A stretch of DNA of 64,000 nt from Sophora flavescens (Eukaryota; Streptophyta; Magnoliopsida; Fabales; Fabaceae), in contig CM061065.1 in assembly GCA_030762895.1 (NCBI GenBank), positions 71,408,200 through 71,472,199 on the forward strand. Reading direction: 5' to 3'. The notes beneath the pieces were generated by a model. The model had not been told where the DNA came from. It worked only from the letters and a program-made list of their open reading frames with translations, and ran no database searches. This document shows, in pieces, positions 55,866 to 64,000 of the stretch (its first letter is position 1; every line of letters begins with the position of its first letter). A program made the position numbers and the translations under genes.

Positions 55866-56107
55866 TGTATTATTTAAACTCTAAAAGATACCTTAAAGAT
55901 AAATTTAGTATAGTTTAATTAAGAATTTTGCTAACGAGTGCCCTAAGAGCATGAGTTAAGGAACCCACAAAAAAAACTTTATATTGAAAAATAAGTGTAA
56001 CACTATTTAAAATGTTAAATACATCATTTTTCTCATACAATATTTTCATTCTTGGTTCCTTAAACAATGTCCTAAAGGCATTCGTTAGCATTCTCCTTTA
56101 ATTAATA

Positions 56108-56229
56108 TGGGTTATAAGATTGGCTTGATCGTTGAGGTGAGAGAGTTAATAAGTGGTGTGATAAGAAGGTTGAGTGTTCGACATCCACTGACAAAATATA
56201 CTAATATTAACCTATTAAAAAAAGTATAG
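56108..56229 (+). mobile_element. SINE, copy 2 of the ~122-bp family
   Basis: Starts TGGGTTATAAGATTGGC, has a B-box-like GTGTTCGACATCC and ends TATTAAAAAAAG. It is collinear with the minus-strand copy at 30618-30740. TTTAATTAATA at 56097-56107 and 56230-56240 is a plausible but low-complexity target duplication. Confidence 0.7.
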
Positions 56230-56240
56230 TTTAATTAATA

Positions 56241-57146
56241 AGATGGATGGTACGATCAATGAATAGATCACACGGACCTGATCATGAATGTAGTTTAATT
56301 AATTTGACCCAACTTTTTCTTAGAGATCAATAAAACAAAGGACTAAATTATGTAAATAAAATGACGATTACCGTAAAGAAAATCAAAAGTTGTGATTAAA
56401 TATAAGTAAAAATTACTCATTCTAGATGTAAAATGATCATATCCTTCCTTATATATATACACACACGTACTGGGCCATATCAACTGAGAAGAGAATTTTT
56501 ATACTAGAGTGAGAGGAGCAAATCCGGATCACTAAATCATACATAAATTGTTAGGATAGAAGTTGGTTAGTAGTTATGAGATTATTTTAAAAAATAGATA
56601 ACTTTATATTTCAATTTTGACCATTCGTATACTAATATTCGCTGCTCTAACTCTCATATATTTACTAATTATTAATTTATATACATTTGCATTGGTTAGG
56701 TAAAAACAATTTGACTCGAGTTGACCGTGGAGACGCAACGGCAATGGGTTGGTAGCAAACAGAAATTATTCCACTTAGATGAGAAGCTCAAGTGCAGTGC
56801 GGCCTTCCATGAGGTTTGACGATATCAAAGTCAGTGTGTATTGTTATTGTTGTAGATTTAACTGAAGCTAGTGGGGTTGGAATTAGGCCTACAAATTCAT
56901 AGAAGTTTCTTGCTTTCTGTAAATGAGATTGCAAGGCTAAATGGGTGATGTGATTATGACGACTTAATGGCGTATTAGTGTTTCATCATAGACTTAATTA
57001 CGATGATAACATTTAACAAATTAACTTATTTATCTGGATCCAAAAATTGAATGTAATTAAAGTTCTCTCCATTTGTGTGTCATTTTGGCCCCTTTTATAA
57101 GGTATCGCTGACAACATGAAAGAAGATGAGAGAAAATTTGTTATTT
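56241..57146. other. Spacer, nothing recognised
   Basis: AT-rich sequence between the SINE and the LINE insertion site. No gene or repeat end could be supported. Confidence 0.45.
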
Positions 57147-57158
57147 AAATTGTATGAT

Positions 57159-59100
57159 GATGGCGGAGGGACTAACGGGTATGTTGAGGAATGTCATGGA
57201 AGTTGGAATTTTTAAGGGGTTTAAAGTGGGAAATGATGGGGAAGATGTCTCAATCCTATAATATGCAGACGACACACTTCTAGTAGGAGAAGCTACTTGG
57301 TAGAATTTGTGGGCAATGAAGGCAATCCTTAGATGTTTTGAATTGGTATCCGGGTTGAAGGTGAATTTTCACCAAGAGCAGAATCATAGGATTAAATGTG
57401 GATGATAGATTCAAACATGATGCAGCCGTGTTTCTAAATTGCAAGGAAGGGAAATTGCCCTTCAACTGTTTGGGCTTGCCTATAGGTGCGGATCCTAGGA
57501 GATTTGAAACTTGGAAGCCGGTCATTGAGACATTGAAGAAAAGGCTAGCAAGTTGGAAGAGGAGACATCTGTCATTTGGGGAAGGGTAACACTTGTCAAT
57601 TCGGTCCTAAACTCTCTTCCAACTTACTTTCTCTCTTTTTTTAAAGCTCCAAAAGAGGTTATAAAGACACTTGTTTCTATTCAAAGAAATTTTTTATGGG
57701 GAGGGTGTGAGGAGAAGAGAAAAATTGCTTGGGTTAAATGGGAGACGGTTTTCTTGCCAAAAGAAGAGGGGGGTTTAGGAGTAAAAAATTTGGAGTTGTT
57801 TAATAGGGCTCTCTTAGGAAAATGGAGATGGTGGTTACTTAAAGGGGATGACGGTTTGTGGGGTAGGGTGGTGAAGGCTAGATACGAGCCATTAGATGCT
57901 TCGATGTTATGGGGGGAGTTAGGCTCACATGGGGGGGGGGTTAGAATCATCATGGTGGAGAAGCATAGGTAGATGTGGCGAGTCAGAATCTTCTACTGAC
58001 TGGTTTAGGGGGGGATTAAAAAGGTGTCTAGGAATGGGTGACAAGACAAAATTCTAGGAGGATAAATGGTTGGGTACAAGGATTTTTATGGATGTATTCC
58101 CAATGCTATACATGATTTCAGAGAATAAAAATGTATGTATCAAAGATTGTGGAGAATGGAAGGAAGGGAGATGGGAATGGGAGTTAAAATGGAGGAGAAA
58201 CAGGTTTGAGTGGGAAAAGGAATTGGAAGATGAGCTGAAACTGATTCTTCAGTTAGTTGTCCTTAATATGGAAAATCATGATGAGTGGAAATGGGACATG
58301 GACAAAACAGGTGGGTACTCAACAAAGTCAGCATACATGTTTTTACAAAATCAATTTCTGGTGGCACAACAGAGTTCTGCAGCTGATTTGGAGGCCTATA
58401 AATTGCTATGGAAATGCAAAATACCTTCCAAAGTATTAGCATTTACGTGGCAGTTACTAAAAGGAAGATTACCAACAAAAAGGAATCTCATGGCCAGGGG
58501 CGGAGCTTCATTGGGATAGAGGGAGCCTTGGCTCCCCCAAGGATATTACAATTTACGATATATATATATAGCATGCTTGCCACTGAAATCACTAAAAAAT
58601 GTATTGGCGCAGCGGTCACCCTCAATTCTATGTAGTTTGCAGCAAGTGGGATCGATTCTTATGGAAGTAAGTTTTGTTTATTTGCAAATCCTTTTTAACT
58701 GCATGTGGAAAAATTAGACCAAAATTTCCACAAAGTGAGATTGGAACACGGCATGGCTTCATTTAATAGAGAAACCTAACCATTGCACCACTAAACAGTT
58801 TTTGTAATAAAGATGAAATATCAATGTATATATTCGTTAACTATTTGACCCCATAAAAAATATCAGCCACCACTGCTCATGGCAAGAGGAATTACACTGA
58901 CAAACAAGGATCAAAGTTATGGAGCAAAGTTTATGGTTGGGTGAATTATGCAGGGGCGCAAAAGTGAACATTCAACAACACTACCTACAACATAGAGGAT
59001 TGATCAAAGGCAAGGAGAGAAAAAGAGGGGAATGATAATATGACACGTGATAATATGGACCATTTGGTTAGAGAGGAATGAAGTGGTCTTCAACAAAAAC
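57159..59100 (+). pseudogene. LINE reverse transcriptase C-terminus and zf-RVT remnant
   Basis: The catalytic box reads YADDTLLVGEA near 57260, followed by a thumb region with FNCLGLPIGADPRRFETW. After a frame change come GRVTLVNSVLNSLPTYFLSF, IQRNFLWGGCEEKRKIAWVK and GLGVKNLELFNRALLGKW. From 58070 the connection and zf-RVT region reads GYSTKSAYMFLQNQF and YKLLWKCKIPSKVLAFTWQL, up to LMARG, where the MITE is inserted. Stops and frameshifts show it is inactive. It belongs to a different LINE family from the 33-38 kb copy. Confidence 0.8.
58495..58875. mobile_element. hAT-type MITE, perfect 8-bp target duplication
   Basis: CTCATGGC at 58487-58494 and 58876-58883 flanks a 381-bp element with ends CAGGGGCGGAGCTTC and, inverted, CAGTGGTGGCTGATA. 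Removing it restores the LINE reading MARGITLTNKD. Confidence 0.9.
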
Positions 59101-59813
59101 AAAATAGACTTACTGAGAATGTTAGATTTAGTAAAGTCTAATGGAGATGGCTTAATAGTATGGTTGATGGATGTATAGTATTTTCTGATTGGTGCTTATG
59201 TCCAGTGCTCCCAACTGAAACTGGGCGTGCAGGTATAGCGCAGGAACTGCAGAATTGACTGCACAGAAATGGTTGAATCTGGTTGAGAAGCGAGAAAAGT
59301 AATTATAAGCAAACCGGTGCAGGATCTCGAGGCTATGGTTTGGTGCAATGTAAACGGTGCGGGGAAAGGTGGCAAGATGGTTAAATTTTGCTGAAATGCA
59401 AACTAACAAAGTCTATCAGCCTTCTATGAATTGGTCTTACAATATGTAATGAGAACTGCAGCTGTTTAGGAGTGTGTTGGGGGCGCAGGATAGCTTAAGG
59501 GAGGGTATATACATTCTGTTTTGGAGTGTAAGACCTTGAAAATTGTGGTCAGAGGGTGTCATTAAAATTGCTGCTTAGGTGTGGTCATAGAATTGCTAGG
59601 AGTTACAGCAAAACTCATGAGGAAGTAAAATTGTGAAACTCATGAGGAAGTAAATTTGTAAATATAGGGGTGTAATGATTGAGTACACTTTGTACTCATA
59701 CTTATATATATACATTATTTTGCTGATCAAAAAAGAAAAAATTGTATGATCCCATCCATTCTTTATTTACTTTAACTGTAGTTCTTTAGTCACGTTATTA
59801 CAACCTTAAGAAA

Positions 59814-59912
59814 AAACCTTTCGATGTCTTCGATGTTAATTTACACTACACTAGTGGAGATTGAATAAATAGTTATACCTATCATTAGATTGTGAGTTCA
59901 ATGAATTCTAAT
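59814..59912. repeat. Repeat also present, split, at 39.9 and 46.4 kb
   Basis: AACCTTTCGATGTCTT continues directly into GTTAATTTACACTACACTAG and ATTGTGAGTTCAATGAATTC. The same two halves flank the MITE/CACTA nest at 39882-39901 and 46433-46502, so this is approximately the unoccupied version. Confidence 0.65.
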
Positions 59913-59939
59913 CAGAACATCCCAATCAGGACATCCCAG

Positions 59940-62534
59940 AAAAGAAGCTAATTGTGTTGAAACCACTCAAAAACCACCTATTTGAAACACCCAAACCTTT
60001 GCCCTTTATGAAACTTAATATGAATCACCGAAATCTATTGCCATCCTCTACTCCAAACCATACATCAAACCCAATTCCCCCAACACCTATGTGCGATTTG
60101 CCTCTTGGTAAGCCTCCCCACCTTAGAAAAGATATATTGCGGCCTGAGAGTCTGAGAAAGAGAAACTAACTTGTGCATCAGGAATCACTTGTTTCTTCCC
60201 CTTGACAATTTCAGCCCTCTTCAAGACATTTGTCTGAGAAAAAACTTCCACACCCAGCTTCACCTTACAACGATTTCAGACGAACCCCTTCCTGAGATTT
60301 CCTCTTCGACCACCTGACAACACATTTCTGCTTTACCTTAGAAAGTATCCTCTTACGCAACTTCACCTTAGAACAACTGTCTGAAAGAAAAGAATCTGAA
60401 CAGTCTCTATCTTGAACATCAACGACAACCATTGACAAAGACCCTCCATCCAAGCGTCTGATGATCTCCTTCATAGAACCCACTTTTATACATCTAAAAA
60501 CCATAGAAAAAGTGCCCTCATTTAAATTTCCCCCACTCTGACCCTCTTCTATAACAAGAGAAAGCTCTTGCTGGGCTTAATACCTGACTGATCCACATCT
60601 TTCCTATTTGAAACTCTCGCTGGGCTTAATACTCGAGGCCCACCACAAAGGAGTTCACTACCGCCTGCATCAACTCCGACTTTTTATGTCCCTGGAATAC
60701 CTGACCCTTACTGGTAGCACCACAGAGCCAGAAACCAAGTACGAAGCATTGGGAGATACGCCTAAATCCTGTTGCGCCTTTTCTTCCTTGAAACCCAACC
60801 CACCACCAGCTTTTGAATTTATTTTTCCGTTGGCTGACCCTTTCGAGAAAGCATGACAACACCCATTTGAAAACTCAGTTTCTACAACCATGTTCTCCCC
60901 CTCCGTCGGCAACAACCCGAGAACCAAGAACCGAATCAGCCACATCGGAACCATTAAGCCTCAAACAGCTTCCCCATTGAGGAATGCTTCCTCCAAGGAA
61001 AAAAAACAGATTCATTCACTCTGATCTTACAAATTATATTGATTGGTTGGGGTATGGTGCAGCACCCATATTTTATACCATCCATTATATCATCCATGTG
61101 GTAAATTTTAGGTCAATCAAATTGCCACATAGGTTGGTCAAAATTTCAAACTTTATTGTAGTCAAACTATATGAATACAGTATATTGTAGTATAATATAT
61201 GTGCTTTTTGTATTTGCAAATTTAACTCATATTAAAAATAATGTTTTTTGATTAAAAAAAACTGATTATATTGTAAAATATTATTGATAACGAACATTAT
61301 TTTAATTCATATTAAAATATTATTTTGTAATATAATCAGTTTTTTTAATCAAAAAATATTATTTTAATATGGGTTAAATTTGTGAATACAAAGAGTATAT
61401 ATACTATACTACAATATATTGTATTCATATATTTGACTACAGTAGAAATACAACTAGAAAATTTGAAATTTTGACCAAATCCATGTGGCAATTTGATTGA
61501 TCAAACATTTATCACATATGAATGATGTAATGAGTGGTACAAAATATGGGTGATGCATCTTAACCCAACCCCTATGTTGATAAGTTCCTGTGTTGTAGTA
61601 GTTATCATGATACCACCGAAGTCTAGTCTTGATTTTGAAAGAGTCTGCTCATCCAAAAACATGCCAAATTAGTAAAGAGATCAAGATTCCAAGCATGAGG
61701 AGGGACCCCAGTTACCCACAGCCAGGTGAACCTAACACCCAAGCTAAATTGTTCTGACCATGGAACTATATTGGAGAACCAATTTGATAAAGAAGATTTA
61801 ATGTCTTCATCATCCAAGGCCAGAACTGTGTTATCCTCAGGCACAAGAAGAACAGACTTTCCACCTATGAAAAAAGGTTTTATGGATGAATCTCGCTTGA
61901 ATATTCAAAGCATCTATGGTGTTAAATGCTTCACCAACATAGCTGCCTTGAAGCCATTTCATCTCTTCATTTTTCACCTTACAAGATAAATCAATCCAGC
62001 CATCAAGATCCGACTCATCAGCTATTCTTCTCCACTGTTTGTAGTTATCCCTTGATCACCTTTAGCACTAACAGACTTCACTGTATTGATAAAAGAGGCA
62101 CCTTCAATATCCCTGTTTTTGTTCCCAAAGAGCTTTGTTTTTTATTCTCTTCAAATTTAAACACCCTTACCCTTTCAAACCTTGGAAGATTCACCTTCAA
62201 CCTCTGATTGCCAATGACTATTACATCTAATTTAGCCTCCAAAACCTTCGGTTGATGAACATTGAAAAATCTAACAAACCCAAATCTTTTGCCATACTTG
62301 TCCATCTTGGTTGGAATAAAAAACCTCTGCTACTCTCCCCCATTTTGAAAAGACTTCCCTCATTTGTTTGGGGCCGAAATTACAAGGGAAATACGAGAAG
62401 AAGGAAACTAGCCCATTATTGAGCCTTAGATCACCATATTTCTGTTCAACGGTTGAAGACATAAATGGTAGTCTTCCTCGTTCCCACCCCCTCAGTTTTT
62501 CTCTCCCTCTCACAGCTTCTCTCTCTAGGGTTGC
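59940..62534 (-). pseudogene. LINE ORF1 with RRM-type domain, remnant
   Basis: The minus-strand frames starting near 62552 give LVSFFSYFPCNFGPKQMREV, FSKWGRVAEVF and, in another frame, DKYGKRFGFVRFFNVHQPKV and LDVIVIGNQRLKVNLPRFER, an RRM fold typical of plant LINE ORF1. Further down, LLVPEDNTVLALDDEDIKSS and VRFTWLWVTGVPPHAWN (about 61860-61680) match the following DUF-type segment. The rest, below the foldback insertion at 61046-61575, is stop-ridden. The 5' UTR start AACCCTAGAGAGAGAAGC sits at about 62534. No A-tail is visible at the low-coordinate end. Confidence 0.65.
61046..61575. mobile_element. Large foldback MITE
   Basis: The left end GGTTGGGGTATGGTGCAGCA and inverted right end GGTTGGGTTAAGATGCATCA lead into arms of about 240 bp that are inverse complements almost to the centre (e.g. 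CAATTTGATTGATCAAAC versus GTCAATCAAATTGCC; AAACTGATTATATT versus AATATAATCAGTTT). There is no coding capacity. It is inserted in the LINE ORF1 remnant. Confidence 0.8.
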
Positions 62535-62718
62535 TTGATGTACATAGAGCATGCTGATATAACGGCTAGTTAGGGGTGATTAGCCGAGGATAAATATAGC
62601 CCAAGGATGAAGGAACACATTCGACTGAAGCTGAGATGGGCCTTGTTGTTAATGGGCCAAGATTAGATGGTAGAGTTAGCTAAGGCATAATGGATCACAA
62701 GCTGCTGGAAGGAGTCGT

Positions 62719-64000
62719 GGGTGTAACGCCCTGTTTTTCCTGTACTTCGATTATCAGTAAATATATGTTTAATTGTATTTATTTTTGAAAAAACCTATAT
62801 GATGATTTTAATTAAAATAAAATAATTTCCTTGTGTTGTTTTATTGCATGAAGTCACGGTAAAATTTTCGGTTGAAAATTCAGACGAAAACCGATCTGCG
62901 TTTTCTCCGTCAGTACTAGTTTACTGAGCCAGAAACCTAATTTTAATCCGTGAACTAGACGATGGATCTTTTCATGAGGTTTTGTGTGGGTTTGGTAATT
63001 TTTCGAATTTTGCTGTCCGAGAATAAAACATAATATTTTATCCGGACGAAACCTTTAGAAAATACGATCGGATGTACAACCGGTTACGTATTTAAGCAGT
63101 TAAAGGAACCCTAAAGGATGAGAGAAGGCTTGATGGGATGCCTAATTAAATGCTTATGACACACTTTAAAGTGATCATGATTACTGATGTCGCGGCGTCA
63201 GTCGACGTGCGACGACGCTCGTGCGAATCCGGCAAGTGTACCGGACTGCCGTCAAGTAATAAAAGATATCGAACCCACAGAGACTGTGTTCCCGAATCAC
63301 AATGAATTTCGAATCGATTAAGTTCTGGACTTTTTAGAGAGGGTTTTGAAATTGGTTTTTGAATTGAAAGATAGATGAGCAGAGAACAATTAAAACAGAA
63401 AACAATTGTTTTTGGGGTTTTTATCTAAAACGGATTCCTAGGGATTTGGGTTACCTTTGAGGTCGTTTATGTTGCTAACAGATTTACCTTTGTTGATTAC
63501 CGAAATTGCCTTGAAGGCGAGTTTATCCTCTGATAGCTTAAGCTCCCTCTCGGGTTACAAAAGCCGTGCCCAATTGACCCGACCCCTACTCTCGTGGTAG
63601 TCGATCCCAGATTGGACCCTTTGCGTTCCGTGACAACTCGTTGCTCCTCGAGGGACGGCTTCTAACTCTCGTGATTTCAGTCCCAAGTCTGACTTCTATA
63701 GGTCCGACACCTAGGTTCACCGCTAGGTTCCTCCCTATAATGTCTCAGTTATGCAAATAACCTAAGTTCACCGCTAGGTTCCTCCTTGGATCATTCACAT
63801 CTCACAAACTAGTGGCTGCCGGGCTTTACGAGTGAATCACCCTAGAAATCCTAAGTTCACCGCTAGGTTCCTCCTTAGAACGTCTATGTCACGTAAATAA
63901 ACGGTTGCCGAAATTTATGAGTGATAAACACACTAGAAATCAGATCTAAAGTAATTCGTAATTAACAAAGAGTTTACATCAAATTTACATCATAAACAAA
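62719..64000 (+). mobile_element. Start of a long LTR-type retrotransposon sequence (truncated by window end)
   Basis: Begins TGTAACGCCCTGTTTTTC, the kind of start seen in Ty3/gypsy LTRs. It continues through GTACCGGACTGCCGTCAAG then TAATAAAAGATATCGAACCC, a block common in the long untranslated parts of plant Tat/Ogre-type elements. No gag-pol frame is reached before the window ends. The family call is inferred from these motifs only. Confidence 0.5.
63709..63876 (+). repeat. Dispersed short repeat around TTCACCGCTAGGTTCCTCC
   Basis: TTCACCGCTAGGTTCCTCC occurs three times (about 63715, 63767 and 63855), each preceded by CCTA(A/G)G. The surrounding segments with GTTATGCAAATAA / GTCACGTAAATAA are also similar. 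It lies within the LTR-type sequence. Confidence 0.8.

Larger units (their letters stand above)
57159..59738 (+). mobile_element. 5'-truncated LINE with 12-bp target duplication
   Basis: AAATTGTATGAT occurs at 57147-57158 and 59739-59750, right after an A-rich tail. The body begins inside the reverse transcriptase and continues to the 3' UTR. A hAT-type MITE interrupts it at 58495-58875. Confidence 0.88.

Noticed and set aside
60608..60954. ORFs of 78-94 codons near 60.7 kb
   Set aside because: They lie in the decayed tail of the LINE ORF1 remnant, overlap on both strands and share no motif with known proteins.

Overview
This is a plant nuclear window, almost certainly from a papilionoid legume. 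It is AT-rich, its genes carry introns, and it is full of plant class I and class II transposons. The closest pointer to legumes is the TIR-NBS-LRR (TNL) gene, whose LRR/C-terminal exons resemble legume 'TMV resistance protein N-like' genes. Genus is not decided by the sequence. Only three host gene loci are convincing; nearly everything else is nested mobile DNA.

Layout. 0-5.4 kb: CACTA ends, a Stowaway MITE, a ~95-bp degenerate tandem repeat, a foldback element and a decayed Ty1/copia element. 5.6-20.2 kb (minus strand): one split TNL locus whose exons, read in order with compatible splice phases, spell TIR1 - NBS1 - TIR2 - NBS2 - LRR - post-LRR domain. Its first large intron holds a Stowaway MITE that was itself hit by a hAT transposon (perfect 8-bp target duplication). 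Its second large intron holds a LINE deletion derivative (12-bp target duplication) and a long-TIR element. The NBS2/LRR half carries several apparent 1-base deletions, so the locus is annotated as a probable pseudogene or partly functional gene. 20.2-28 kb: MITE-rich intergenic DNA including two adjacent Tourist-like copies. 28.1-30.3 kb: an intact intronless P-class PPR gene, the apparent orthologue of Arabidopsis EMB2745 (minus strand). 30.6-31.3 kb: two SINEs. 33.4-39.9 kb: a 5'-truncated LINE with a solo LTR inside it, then a deleted MULE. 40.1-46.2 kb: a 6.1-kb CACTA element inside an older MITE. 46.5-48.6 kb: a CACTA end and a hAT-type element with a perfect 8-bp duplication. 48.6-53.2 kb: a Pack-MULE-like element with ~215-270-bp inverted arms around unrecognised coding-like DNA, interrupted by a 3.4-kb CACTA element (3-bp duplication). 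53.4-54.7 kb: a two-exon phytocyanin-like secreted protein gene with a MITE in its intron. 55.7-62.5 kb: two SINEs, a 5'-truncated LINE with a hAT MITE inside it, and a LINE ORF1 remnant holding a large foldback element. 62.7 kb to the end: start of a long LTR-type sequence cut by the window edge.

The three host genes do not form a pathway. The TNL is an immune-receptor locus, the PPR is an organelle RNA-binding factor needed for embryo development in Arabidopsis, and the phytocyanin is a cell-surface cupredoxin. The most unusual biology is the duplicated TIR-NBS-TIR-NBS-LRR architecture.
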